64,000 nucleotides of DNA, from positions 806,001-870,000 of the forward strand of contig OZ244883.1 in NCBI GenBank assembly GCA_965221375.1. Direction: 5' to 3'. Origin of the DNA: Poriferisulfidus sp965221375 (GTDB lineage: Bacteria; Pseudomonadota; Gammaproteobacteria; Poriferisulfidales; Poriferisulfidaceae). The notes under the pieces were generated by a model. That model was not told the DNA's origin, ran no database searches, and saw only the letters and a list, made by a program, of their open reading frames with translations. The first letter of the stretch is position 1; every line of letters begins with the position of its first letter. Below are positions 8,928 to 17,704 of this stretch, one piece after another. Both the position numbers and the translations under genes were made by a program.

Positions 8928-9671
8928 GTGGCCACGATGGGTTTGTGGCAACTGATGCTGCCCGCATTGGGCGGCTACTTCTTTCTGATAAGTTGGAACC
9001 GAACGAAGTATCGGATTTACCGGAAATCCGGGTATCAACTGTTTTTTGAGGCGGTTGCATTCGGCCTTATTCTGTTCGTGGTGGCTCGCGTGTTCGTAGT
9101 CGCCATTGAAGGCTGGGTGCCGGGCGAAATTGAGGGGATCTGGTCACGTTTATTGCCCTTCGATTACTCGGGCACTCTGGCGATAGTGGCAGCTACGGCG
9201 GTTGCGGTACCAAAGTTGCTGAACCGCTGGTATACGGAGGATGAGGGTGCCTATGACGCTGCCAAGCATAGTGGAGACTGCATTGAGTTACTTCTGCAGG
9301 ATTCGATTGCAAAACCTCGATTGGTGGAAGTGTCGATGCGCAGTGGCAAGTCTTACATGGGGTTTGTGAATGACAGCAGCATTGGCATCCCTGACGAGGC
9401 TGACGTGACGCTGGTTCCGGTTTGGAGCGGCTACCGCGACGTTAAGACGAAAGAACTCAGAATTACGGCAGACTACAGACATGTGCTGATGGATGGCAAT
9501 CACAATATCCATGGGAAGCATTTCATCGTTGTGGTGCCAATGAGCGAGATTATTTCCGCGTGTCCTTTCGATCCGAAAATCTATAACCAGCTCCGGTCAA
9601 CTAATCGGAATCCTGAACTTCCACTAGAGGAGCACGGAATTCCTACAAGCGAAGAGGTCAAACTCCCCTAG
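8928..9671 (+). CDS. membrane protein with C-terminal soluble domain, function unknown
   Basis: A 247-residue protein with about three hydrophobic segments in the first 100 residues (near 6-21, 37-61 and 81-97), followed by a soluble domain of about 140 residues. The soluble part is rich in beta-strand-like sequence, such as LVEVSMRSGKSYMGFV and HFIVVVPMSEIISACPF, which recalls small-molecule or SH3-like barrels; I cannot assign a family with confidence (DUF6338-type membrane proteins have a similar layout). Start is GTG 8928 or ATG 8937, with AAGGAG at 8909-8914 upstream. It is co-transcribed with the 59-residue protein 17 nt upstream. Confidence 0.75.
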   Translation: MATMGLWQLMLPALGGYFFLISWNRTKYRIYRKSGYQLFFEAVAFGLILFVVARVFVVAIEGWVPGEIEGIWSRLLPFDYSGTLAIVAATAVAVPKLLNRWYTEDEGAYDAAKHSGDCIELLLQDSIAKPRLVEVSMRSGKSYMGFVNDSSIGIPDEADVTLVPVWSGYRDVKTKELRITADYRHVLMDGNHNIHGKHFIVVVPMSEIISACPFDPKIYNQLRSTNRNPELPLEEHGIPTSEEVKLP

Positions 9672-9812
9672 CGAAGAGGGGGCCGCGTGTCTCCCTCGCA
9701 GATATTCAAATTGGGCCTCTTGACCGACGGCCACAAGTCGTCGCGAGCCACTGAATGATGTTGATAATTTCCCAAAGAAAGCCTGATTTCAAGGCGTTTT
9801 TGCTCCAGCGAC

Positions 9813-9821
9813 TGCTATAAT
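9813..9821 (+). promoter_or_regulatory. extended -10 promoter before mlaC
   Basis: TGCTATAAT is a perfect extended -10 (TGn plus TATAAT at 9816-9821). No good -35 is present, which extended -10 promoters can tolerate. Transcription from about 9828 would leave almost no leader if mlaC starts at 9833, which favours the in-frame ATG at 9854. Confidence 0.6.
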
Positions 9822-9832
9822 CGCCGCGCATC

Positions 9833-10504
9833 ATGAAGCATATCAATCAGGCAATGTCTTCAAAATATCTGGGCATCGGCAGTGTGTTGGCGCTCATCGG
9901 TACGCTGTTGTGGGCATCGCACGCCCCCGCATCGCAAGCGCCTGCGGAGCATTTGCGGTGGGTCAGCGACGGCTTGCTGGGGGAAATCCGTGAGCGTGGC
10001 GATGAATTTCGAAGTGACGAAGAAGCGCTTTTTGAGATGGTCAACACCCGACTCGACGCAATTCTGGATGAAGAGCGCATTGTGCGGATTGTGTTGGGGA
10101 AAAAGCACTACGCGCAAGCATCACAGCAGCAGCGCGATGATTTCATCTATTCGCTGCGCCAGCAGGTGGTGCGCCTGTATGCGAAAACCATCCTGACGCA
10201 TGCGCATGGAGAAATTCAGTATTTGCCGTTTGATTTCAAAGCCGACAAATCCTTTCAAGTGGTCAAGACCGAATTTCTGCTGCCTGGGCGGGCACCGGTC
10301 GATATCACCTACCTGATGCGGGAAGTACAGGGTTCATGGCGCGTGTTCGAAATCCGTGCGGAGGGTATTTTTCTGATTAAAAGCTTACGAAAAAGTCTGA
10401 GTCCTGAGATTAACGAGAATGGCTTGGATGCGGTGATTGAGCGGTTGCGCAAGGCCGCCTCGAAAAAAGAGTCGCGACACACAGCGTCGCACGCCCCGGC
10501 CTGA
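9833..10504 (+). CDS. mlaC: MlaC-type periplasmic phospholipid-binding protein
   Basis: MlaC shuttles phospholipids across the periplasm between the outer-membrane MlaA complex and the inner-membrane MlaFEDB ABC transporter. The 223-residue product has an N-terminal hydrophobic signal (about residues 13-30, ending ASHAPASQA). The helical and beta body is typical of the family (RIVRIVLGKKHYAQAS, FQVVKTEF, WRVFEIRAEGI). In many relatives the order is mlaF-E-D-C-B then murA; here only mlaC precedes murA and it has its own promoter. Start may be ATG 9833 or ATG 9854. The C-terminal tail is basic and alanine-rich. Confidence 0.85.
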   Translation: MKHINQAMSSKYLGIGSVLALIGTLLWASHAPASQAPAEHLRWVSDGLLGEIRERGDEFRSDEEALFEMVNTRLDAILDEERIVRIVLGKKHYAQASQQQRDDFIYSLRQQVVRLYAKTILTHAHGEIQYLPFDFKADKSFQVVKTEFLLPGRAPVDITYLMREVQGSWRVFEIRAEGIFLIKSLRKSLSPEINENGLDAVIERLRKAASKKESRHTASHAPA

Positions 10505-10523
10505 ACGCAGCCGCGTTTTTCTG

Positions 10524-11792
10524 ATGGACAGGCTGCTGATCGAAGGCGGGACGCCTTTGCGTGGCGAGGTACGGATTTCCGGCGCCAAAAATTCGGTGTT
10601 GCCGGTACTTGCGGCATCGTTGATGGGCGAGGAGCCGTTGCTGATTGACAATGTGCCGCATCTGCATGATGTGGCGTCCACCATGCGGCTGCTGAGCAGT
10701 ATGGGGGCGACGGTAACGCTGGGGGAATCGAATCGTCTGCGGGTGGAGCCCAATGGGGTCAACAACTATTACGCATCCTACGATATCGTTCGCACCATGC
10801 GAGCCTCCATTTTGGTGTTGGGTCCGTTATTGGCGCGATTCGGAGAGGCGGTTGTTTCGTTGCCGGGCGGCTGTGCGATCGGCACCCGACCCATTGATCT
10901 GCATTTGCGTGGCTTGCAGGCGATGGGAGCGACAATCGAGGTGCGAGACGGCTATATCTGGGCCAAGGCCAAGCGCCTGCGGGGGGCGGCAGTGACGTTG
11001 GATCAGACGACGGTCACCGGCACCGAGAATCTGATGATGGCGGCAACACTGGCCGAAGGTAAAACAGTGATTGAAAATGCGGCGCGCGAACCTGAAGTTG
11101 TGGATTTGGCGCATTGTCTCAATGCGATGGGAGCACGGGTTCGCGGGGCCGGCGATGGGCGCATCGAAGTGGAAGGCCAACCGGCACTGCATGGCGCCAC
11201 CCATCGGGTATTGCCGGACCGCATTGAAGCGGCGACGTATTTGGCTGCCGGCTGTTTGACGGGTGGACAGGTGCGGGTCAGTCAAGTGCTACCTGCTACG
11301 ATGGAAGCCGTCACGCACAAGCTGAGCGAATGCGGCGCGGAGGTGCGGATTGGTGAAGATTTCGTCGAAATCGATATGCAGGACCGCCGCCCGAAGCCGA
11401 TCAATATTACGACTGCCGCGTATCCCGGCTTTCCGACGGATATGCAGGCCCAGATGACGGCCGTCAGTACCTTGGCGACGGGCTCCAGTCGGATCACCGA
11501 GACCATTTTCGAGAACCGTTTCATGCACGTCCAGGAACTGGCGCGCATGGGTGCGCAAATTGATGTGCATGGCAATACCGCATTGGTGCGAGGGGCGGAG
11601 CAATTAACGGGGGCGCCGGTGATGGCGACCGATTTGCGTGCTTCGGCCTGTCTGATTCTGGCCGGTCTTGCGGCCCAGGGTGAGACCATTGTCAATCGGG
11701 TGTATCACATTGATCGAGGCTACGAATGCGTGGAGGAGAAATTCCGCCACCTGGGAGCCCGTATCCAGCGTTTGAGTGGAGCGACGCCATGA
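10524..11792 (+). CDS. murA: UDP-N-acetylglucosamine 1-carboxyvinyltransferase
   Basis: MurA transfers enolpyruvate from PEP to UDP-GlcNAc, the first committed step of peptidoglycan synthesis, and is the fosfomycin target. The 422-residue protein starts MDRLLIEGGTPLRGEV and has the KN pair in ISGAKNSVLP. The catalytic cysteine lies in the loop LPGGCAIGTRP, so it should be fosfomycin-sensitive by this criterion. ATG 10524 lies 19 nt after mlaC; upstream in-frame codons only add residues overlapping mlaC. Its TGA overlaps the hisG ATG. Confidence 0.96.
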   Translation: MDRLLIEGGTPLRGEVRISGAKNSVLPVLAASLMGEEPLLIDNVPHLHDVASTMRLLSSMGATVTLGESNRLRVEPNGVNNYYASYDIVRTMRASILVLGPLLARFGEAVVSLPGGCAIGTRPIDLHLRGLQAMGATIEVRDGYIWAKAKRLRGAAVTLDQTTVTGTENLMMAATLAEGKTVIENAAREPEVVDLAHCLNAMGARVRGAGDGRIEVEGQPALHGATHRVLPDRIEAATYLAAGCLTGGQVRVSQVLPATMEAVTHKLSECGAEVRIGEDFVEIDMQDRRPKPINITTAAYPGFPTDMQAQMTAVSTLATGSSRITETIFENRFMHVQELARMGAQIDVHGNTALVRGAEQLTGAPVMATDLRASACLILAGLAAQGETIVNRVYHIDRGYECVEEKFRHLGARIQRLSGATP

Positions 11793-12436
11793 TGCGAATT
11801 GCAGTTTCCAAAGGCCGTATCATGCGTGAAGCGCTGGAAGTGTTCGCCCGCGCTGGCATTGAGCCCGAAGTAGACCCCGAACAAAGCCGGCAGTTGATTC
11901 TGCCGTGCAAGGGGGCCGATTTGGAATGGGTGACCTTGCGCGCCCAGGATGTGCCGACGTATGTGGCGTTGGGGGCAGCCGAATTGGGGGTGACGGGTCG
12001 AGACGTATTAATGGAGCAGCGGCTGGCGAATTTGTACGAGCCGTTGGACTTGGGAATTGCCCGTTGCCGGCTGGTCGTTGCGGGCCCGGTCGGGAACCAG
12101 GCGTGTCTTCAGCAAGCTCAGGTCCGGGTGGCCACCAAATACGTACGATTGGCGCGAGAATACTTTGCGGCGCACGGCAAACAGGCCATTGCGATAAAAT
12201 TGTACGGCTCCATGGAGTTGGCGCCGATGGCCGGCCTGTCCGACTGCATCATTGATTTGGTCGAGACGGGACGCACGCTGGAGGCGAATGGCTTGGAGCC
12301 TTATGCGACGCTGGCCAACATCAGTTCCCGCCTGATTGTCAATAAGGGCGCATGGAAAATGCATTCTCAACAGGTCATGCCCATTTTGGAACGTCTGCAA
12401 GAGGCCGTAATAGCAAACGAGAGCAACGACTCATGA
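11789..12436 (+). CDS. hisG: ATP phosphoribosyltransferase, short form
   Basis: HisG joins ATP and PRPP in the first step of histidine synthesis. At 215 residues it is the short form (HisG-S), which lacks the C-terminal histidine-binding domain and needs the HisRS-like partner HisZ for activity and feedback control; hisZ is not in this window. Key blocks are MRIAVSKGRIMREAL, GVTGRDVL and the PRPP loop DLVETGRTLEANGL. It overlaps both neighbours by ATGA, murA upstream and the DAHP synthase downstream, so its translation is coupled. Confidence 0.95.
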   Translation: MMRIAVSKGRIMREALEVFARAGIEPEVDPEQSRQLILPCKGADLEWVTLRAQDVPTYVALGAAELGVTGRDVLMEQRLANLYEPLDLGIARCRLVVAGPVGNQACLQQAQVRVATKYVRLAREYFAAHGKQAIAIKLYGSMELAPMAGLSDCIIDLVETGRTLEANGLEPYATLANISSRLIVNKGAWKMHSQQVMPILERLQEAVIANESNDS

Positions 12437-13503
12437 AATATCCTACAGACGACTTGCGTATCACGGGAATCCGTGATGTCAGCACACCCATCGAGGTACT
12501 GGATGAGTATCCGTTGACTGAAGAGGGTGCACGCACCGTCTTCGAGGCGCGAGCGCAGATTCGCGACGTCCTGGAGCGCAAAGATGACCGCTTGATTGTC
12601 ATAGTGGGCCCGTGCTCCATTCATGATGTCGACGCCGCGTTGGAATATGCCGAGCGCCTCCAGGCGATGCGGGCGCGGTTGGCAGAGGATTTGTTGGTCA
12701 TCATGCGGGTCTATTTTGAGAAGCCCCGCACTACCGTGGGCTGGAAAGGCTTGATCAATGATCCGGATTTGGATGACAGTTTTGAAATTAATCGGGGCTT
12801 GCGACTCGCGCGGGGATTGCTGAAACAATTGAACGAGCAACAATTGCCGGCAGGGACGGAATATTTGGATCCAATCAGCCCCCAGTATGTGGCGGACATG
12901 GTGAGCTGGGGCGCCATCGGTGCGCGCACGACCGAAAGTCAATGTCATCGGGAATTGGCGTCAGGCTTGTCCTGCCCGGTCGGCTTCAAGAACGGCACCA
13001 GCGGCGACTTGCAGGTGGCGGTGGACGCCATCCGGTCAGCCAGTCAACCACATCGTTTCCTGTCGCTCACCAAAAAGGGGCACAGCGCTATTTTCCAGAC
13101 AACCGGCAATCAGGACACGCATGTCATCATGCGCGGAGGCCAACAGCCCAATTACGACGCCAATGCAGTTGAAGAAGCGTGCGCACGATTGGAGCGAGCG
13201 CAATTACCGGTGCGCGTGATGATCGACTGCAGTCACGCGAACAGCAAAAAAGTGCCGACACAGCAGATGCAGGTGGCCGCAAGCATTGGGGAGCAAGTGC
13301 AGGCCGGGGATCCTCGCATCATCGGGGTTATGGTGGAAAGCCATTTGGTGGAAGGCAACCAAAAACTGGTGCCGGGTCAGGAATTGACCTACGGGCAGAG
13401 CATTACCGATGCGTGCTTGGGCATCGATGCGACGGAGCAGTTGCTGGAACAGTTGGCCACCGCCGTGCAGGGACGTCGGCAGGTGCTCAGCCGCGCCGCA
13501 TGA
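12433..13503 (+). CDS. class I 3-deoxy-7-phosphoheptulonate (DAHP) synthase
   Basis: This enzyme condenses PEP and erythrose-4-phosphate, starting the shikimate pathway. The 356-residue product has the AroF/G/H signatures: IVGPCSIHD, RVYFEKPRTTVGWKGL, GARTTESQ, VGFKNGT and the metal-ligand block MIDCSHANSKK. Which E. coli isozyme it corresponds to cannot be told, nor its feedback amino acid. Start ATG 12433 overlaps the hisG stop (ATGA), and its own stop overlaps hisD the same way. A shikimate gene between hisG and hisD is unusual; the common order is murA-hisG-hisD-hisC. Confidence 0.95.
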   Translation: MKYPTDDLRITGIRDVSTPIEVLDEYPLTEEGARTVFEARAQIRDVLERKDDRLIVIVGPCSIHDVDAALEYAERLQAMRARLAEDLLVIMRVYFEKPRTTVGWKGLINDPDLDDSFEINRGLRLARGLLKQLNEQQLPAGTEYLDPISPQYVADMVSWGAIGARTTESQCHRELASGLSCPVGFKNGTSGDLQVAVDAIRSASQPHRFLSLTKKGHSAIFQTTGNQDTHVIMRGGQQPNYDANAVEEACARLERAQLPVRVMIDCSHANSKKVPTQQMQVAASIGEQVQAGDPRIIGVMVESHLVEGNQKLVPGQELTYGQSITDACLGIDATEQLLEQLATAVQGRRQVLSRAA

Positions 13504-14822
13504 GTGTTCTGTTTGCGCATCGGCTGTCGACTCGCGAGTCCGATTTCGCGCAGGCTTTCCAAACACTCGTTGAACAACGCGCGCCGACAGCGCAGACATC
13601 TCACACGGTTGAAGTCGCCGAAATCCTAGAGGCAGTACGCCAGCGGGGCGATGCGGCCGTGCTGGAATATACCCGTGAACACGATGGCGTCGAAGCCGAT
13701 TCGATGACCGCTTTGCAGTGGGAAACGGGCGATTTTGCGGAAGCTTTCGAGACTTTGGAGCCTTCCCTGCGCACGGCGTTGATGGAAGCGGCGCAACGCA
13801 TTCGGGAATTCGCCGAACGCCAACTGCTGGAGCCTTTCGAGTACGAAGATCGCTACGGCTCGCATCTGGGGCAACGCATTGAAGCCCTGCAGCGAGTCGG
13901 CGTGTATGTCCCGGGAGGCACGGCTGCCTATCCTTCATCCGTCTTGATGAACGCCATCCCGGCACGTGTCGCCGGTGTGATGCAGGTGTATATGATGAGT
14001 CCCACCCCCGGCGGGCAGACCAATGCGACTGTACTGGCTGCCGCACATGTTGCCGGCATTGATCAGGGCTGGGCCGTGGGCGGGGCCCAGGCCATTGCGG
14101 CTTTGGCGTGGGGCACGGCAAGCGTGCCGGCGGTCGACAAGATTGTGGGTCCCGGCAATGCCTGGGTCGCAGAAGCCAAGCGCCAGGTCTTTGGCCGGGT
14201 CGGTATCGACATGGTGGCGGGACCTTCGGAGATTGTGATTGTTAGCGACGCCAGTGCCGAAGCCACTTGGCTGGCAGCGGATTTGCTGGCTCAGGCGGAA
14301 CACGACCCGCAAGCTCAGGCGATCCTGCTGTCTCCTGACTCCGAACACTTGGAAGCGGTCGCGGAAGCGGTTGCAGCGCAACTGGACACAGCGCCGCGAG
14401 AGGCGATCATACGTCAGTCGCTCAAAAATCAGGGTGCCTTGATTCAAACCGAAGACGTGGCACAGGCAATGGAATTAGTCGTCCAATTGGCTCCCGAACA
14501 TCTGCATTTGGCACTGGCGGACCCTGATACTGCATTGGCGCAAGTGCGTCACGCCGGCGCGATTTTTCTGGGTGCACACAGTCCGGAAGTGATGGGGGAT
14601 TATTGTGCCGGGCCCAACCATGTGCTGCCGACCATGCGCACGGCGCGTTTTGCTTCGCCATTGGGAGCGTACGACTTTCAAAAACGCAGCACCACAACCC
14701 GCCTGTCGCCCGAAGGTGCGGTGGAGTTATCAAAACTGGCCGAAGTGCTGGCGAAAGCCGAAGGCCTGCATGCACATGCGGCCTCCGCACGTTTTCGGCA
14801 AGTCGGAGGCGAGACGAAATAA
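13500..14822 (+). CDS. hisD: histidinol dehydrogenase
   Basis: HisD oxidises L-histidinol to histidine in two NAD-dependent steps, using zinc. The 440-residue protein shows RVGVYVPGGTAAYPSSVLM, the Rossmann-like VDKIVGPGNAWVAEAKR, the block AGPSEI and the conserved zinc/catalytic stretch SPEVMGDYCAGPNHVLPT. ATG 13500 overlaps the preceding DAHP synthase stop; much longer in-frame starts would be antisense-like sequence. Its TAA shares one base with the next ATG (TAATG). hisC, which often follows, is absent. Confidence 0.95.
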   Translation: MSVLFAHRLSTRESDFAQAFQTLVEQRAPTAQTSHTVEVAEILEAVRQRGDAAVLEYTREHDGVEADSMTALQWETGDFAEAFETLEPSLRTALMEAAQRIREFAERQLLEPFEYEDRYGSHLGQRIEALQRVGVYVPGGTAAYPSSVLMNAIPARVAGVMQVYMMSPTPGGQTNATVLAAAHVAGIDQGWAVGGAQAIAALAWGTASVPAVDKIVGPGNAWVAEAKRQVFGRVGIDMVAGPSEIVIVSDASAEATWLAADLLAQAEHDPQAQAILLSPDSEHLEAVAEAVAAQLDTAPREAIIRQSLKNQGALIQTEDVAQAMELVVQLAPEHLHLALADPDTALAQVRHAGAIFLGAHSPEVMGDYCAGPNHVLPTMRTARFASPLGAYDFQKRSTTTRLSPEGAVELSKLAEVLAKAEGLHAHAASARFRQVGGETK

Positions 14823-15580
14823 TGGTTTCACGCCGCGCCTTACACGAGCACTTGGATACACTGCTGCAGCCGCAGAAGTTCGCGGACTATTGCCCGAATG
14901 GCTTGCATGTGGAAGGTGCCGACGAGGTGGAGTTTCTGGTGACGGGAGTGACGGCCAGCCAGGCGCTGATCGATCAGGCTTGCGAGCAGGGTGCGGACGC
15001 GCTATTGGTGCATCACGGATACTTTTGGCGCCAAGAGGACCCGACCGTAACCGGCATGAAGGCGCAACGACTGCGGACGCTGCTGGGCGCAAACCTCAAT
15101 TTGTTTGCGTATCATCTGCCGCTGGATGCGCATGACCGCTACGGCAACAATGTGCAGCTGGCCGAGCGTCTGGACTTGGAGGTGGAGGATTTGCTGGTAT
15201 CGGACGATCCAGCAGCGGGGCGAAGAGGGTCTCTGCGAAATCCTTGTACGGCTTCGGAGTTCGCCCGCCGCATAGAGGCGAGTTTGGAGCATCCGGTCGT
15301 GGAAGTCGGGGCCGACGCCGAGCGTGAATTGCGCACCGTCGGTTGGTGTACGGGAGCGGGCCAGCAGTTTATTGAACGGGCCGCCCAATTGGGCCTTGAT
15401 GCCTTTATCAGTGGGGAGATTTCCGAGCCGACGACACACACTGCCCGCGAATGCGGGGTGCATTATTTTGCCTGCGGTCATCATGCGACGGAACGTTATG
15501 GCGTCCAAGCACTGGGTCAGCATCTGGCGCAGGAATTTGATTTGCGGCACCAATTCATTGATGTGCCCAATCCGGCTTGA
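14822..15580 (+). CDS. Nif3-like dinuclear metal-centre protein
   Basis: A 252-residue Nif3/YbgI protein. It has the metal-site histidines in LLVHHGYFW near residue 60, the YHLPLDAH block, and the C-terminal GHHATERYGV. The family binds two metal ions; it is often named GTP cyclohydrolase I type 2, but the physiological role is unsettled. Its start overlaps hisD by one base (TAATG). It precedes petABC by 130 nt; Nif3 next to petA is a recurring gammaproteobacterial arrangement. Confidence 0.88.
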   Translation: MVSRRALHEHLDTLLQPQKFADYCPNGLHVEGADEVEFLVTGVTASQALIDQACEQGADALLVHHGYFWRQEDPTVTGMKAQRLRTLLGANLNLFAYHLPLDAHDRYGNNVQLAERLDLEVEDLLVSDDPAAGRRGSLRNPCTASEFARRIEASLEHPVVEVGADAERELRTVGWCTGAGQQFIERAAQLGLDAFISGEISEPTTHTARECGVHYFACGHHATERYGVQALGQHLAQEFDLRHQFIDVPNPA

Positions 15581-15710
15581 GGACTTCTGCGGGTCGTGCG
15601 TTTGAAGTATCCAGTATGTTAAAATTGTTCCTCATGACATGCGCGGCCCGACAGCCAGGATTTGGCGGAAGGTCGCGTTTTTTAATGTTGAGTTGCGATA
15701 GATTGACACT

Positions 15711-16316
15711 ATGTCAGATAACGACAACACCATAGATGAAGGCCGCCGACGGTTTTTGACCGGTAGCACCGTACTGGTCGGAGGCACAGGCGCCGTTGTG
15801 GCCATGTGGCCGTTTGTGGCGTCCATGTCGCCGAGTGCCCGAGCGCGCACCGCAGGCGCGCCTGTAGAAGTGGATATCGGACGCATGGAAATGGGTCAAA
15901 AAATTGACTTGATCTGGCGCAAGCAGCCGGTCTGGATTATTCGCCGCACCCCGGAGATGTTGGCCGCGCTGGAGCAGGAGGCCGATTATTTGCGAGATCC
16001 GCACTCGCAAACACAACAGCAACCCGAGTTTGCTCAAAATGCCCATCGTTCCCTGCGGCCGGAATATTTGGTATTAATCGGGGTGTGCACTCACTTGGGC
16101 TGCAATCCAACCTATCGGCCAGATACGGCGCCGAAGGATTTGGGCGCCGACTGGCAAGGAGGCTTTTTCTGCGCTTGCCATGGTTCGCGTTTTGATTTGG
16201 CCGGCCGGGTCTATTCGAATGTGCCGGCAAATGCCAACTTGCGTGTGCCTCCCTATCGATTCGTCAGTGACACGCGCATCCTGATTGGCGAAGCGCCCGA
16301 GGAAGCGTCGGCATGA
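15711..16316 (+). CDS. petA: ubiquinol-cytochrome c reductase Rieske iron-sulfur subunit
   Basis: The 2Fe-2S subunit of the bc1 complex, 201 residues. A Tat-type N terminus (RRRFLTGST) precedes a membrane anchor near residues 20-40. The cluster ligands are in CTHLGC and CACHGS. It receives the first electron from ubiquinol on the periplasmic face. ATG 15711 has no clear Shine-Dalgarno sequence. The stop overlaps petB by ATGA. The 130-nt region upstream holds the presumed promoter for petABC, but I see no consensus pair there. Confidence 0.96.
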   Translation: MSDNDNTIDEGRRRFLTGSTVLVGGTGAVVAMWPFVASMSPSARARTAGAPVEVDIGRMEMGQKIDLIWRKQPVWIIRRTPEMLAALEQEADYLRDPHSQTQQQPEFAQNAHRSLRPEYLVLIGVCTHLGCNPTYRPDTAPKDLGADWQGGFFCACHGSRFDLAGRVYSNVPANANLRVPPYRFVSDTRILIGEAPEEASA

Positions 16317-17704
16317 GGCAACTGCTTGGAGGCCTGCTGGAATGGATTGACGCGCGCTTTCCGTTGTCCAGACTGTGGAACGAACATCTGGCGCAATACT
16401 ATGCGCCGAAAAACTTTAATTTCTGGTATTTTTTTGGTTCGCTGGCTTTGCTGGTGCTGATCATCCAGATCGTCACCGGTATTTTCCTGACCATGCACTA
16501 CAAGCCGGACGCAGAACTGGCGTTTGCATCGGTGGAATACATCATGCGGGATGTGGACTTGGGCTGGTTGATCCGCTACATGCACTCCACCGGCGCGTCC
16601 TTCTTTTTTATCGTCGTGTATCTGCATATGTTTCGCGGCATCATGTATGGATCCTTCAAATCGCCCCGCGAGTTGATTTGGCTGCTGGGCATGTTTTTGT
16701 ATTTGGCCCTGATGGCCGAGGCTTTCATGGGTTATCTGTTGCCATGGGGCAACATGTCCTACTGGGGTGCGCAGGTGATTGTCAACCTGTTCAGCACGAT
16801 TCCCTGGGTGGGTCCGGATTTTGCGATATGGCTGCGAGGTGATTTCGCCGTGTCGGATGCAACATTGACCCGCTTTTTTGCCCTGCATGTGGCGGCGGTG
16901 CCGCTGGCGATTCTGTTGCTGGTTGTTCTGCACATTCTGGCACTGCACGAGGTGGGCTCAAACAATCCGGACGGTGTGGAAATCAAAAAACACAAGGATG
17001 CGGAAGGCAAACCTCTGGATGGGGTGCCGTTTCATCCGTATTACACGGTCAAGGATTTGTGGGGGACGATGGTCTTTCTGTTTTTATTTGCGGTGGTGGT
17101 GTTTTTTGCGCCGGAAATGGGCGGTTATTTCCTGGAGCCGGATAATTTCACACCCGCAGACCCCTTGCTGACACCGGAGCATATCGTGCCGGTGTGGTAT
17201 TTCACGCCGTTTTATTCTGTCTTGCGCGCGATTCCAGACCCTCAGTTTGGAGCGTTGGCCATGCTGCTGTCGATTTTGGCATTGCTGTTTTTGCCATGGA
17301 TTGACCGTAACCCGGTGCGCTCGGTTCGTTATCGCAGCCGGCTGTACCGTTTCAATCTGATCGTTTTTGTGATTACGTTTATCGTGCTGGGTTACCTTGG
17401 GTTCCATGCACCGACTCCGTTGTATTCAGAAATGGCGCTGCGCTTCTCGGAGTTGTACTTCTTGTTTTTTGTGATTCTGTGGTTCTACAGTCGCCCGCGC
17501 AGCAGTGTGGTGCGCATGGCGACACTGATTGTCGTGCTGGGGCTCATCAGTTTTTATGATGTCGTCCGCGTGACCGAAGGCCAGCAAGTCCTGGTGTTCC
17601 TGAGCTGGCTGATACCCGCGACTTTTTCAGCCATCACGATTTCCGGAAGCAGCCTGCCGAAATTGGGTCAGGATGGGGTGCCGCCGGAGCGGGTCACGGC
17701 ATGA
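16313..17704 (+). CDS. petB: ubiquinol-cytochrome c reductase cytochrome b
   Basis: Integral-membrane core of the bc1 complex, 463 residues. Haem-ligating histidines sit in the second and fourth helices (HSTGASFFFIVVYLHMFRG; FFALHVAAVPLAILLLVVLH). The Qo-site signature is PVWYFTPFYS, a PEWY variant with valine in place of glutamate as written (PVWY). It takes electrons from ubiquinol through haems bL and bH. A GAGGAAG ribosome site precedes the ATG. Start and stop overlap petA and petC by four bases each, giving a tightly coupled operon. Confidence 0.96.
   Translation: MRQLLGGLLEWIDARFPLSRLWNEHLAQYYAPKNFNFWYFFGSLALLVLIIQIVTGIFLTMHYKPDAELAFASVEYIMRDVDLGWLIRYMHSTGASFFFIVVYLHMFRGIMYGSFKSPRELIWLLGMFLYLALMAEAFMGYLLPWGNMSYWGAQVIVNLFSTIPWVGPDFAIWLRGDFAVSDATLTRFFALHVAAVPLAILLLVVLHILALHEVGSNNPDGVEIKKHKDAEGKPLDGVPFHPYYTVKDLWGTMVFLFLFAVVVFFAPEMGGYFLEPDNFTPADPLLTPEHIVPVWYFTPFYSVLRAIPDPQFGALAMLLSILALLFLPWIDRNPVRSVRYRSRLYRFNLIVFVITFIVLGYLGFHAPTPLYSEMALRFSELYFLFFVILWFYSRPRSSVVRMATLIVVLGLISFYDVVRVTEGQQVLVFLSWLIPATFSAITISGSSLPKLGQDGVPPERVTA

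Noticed and set aside
13204..14121. 305-residue minus-strand frame across DAHP synthase and hisD
   Set aside because: Antisense shadow of two well-supported enzymes; no motif, no ribosome site.
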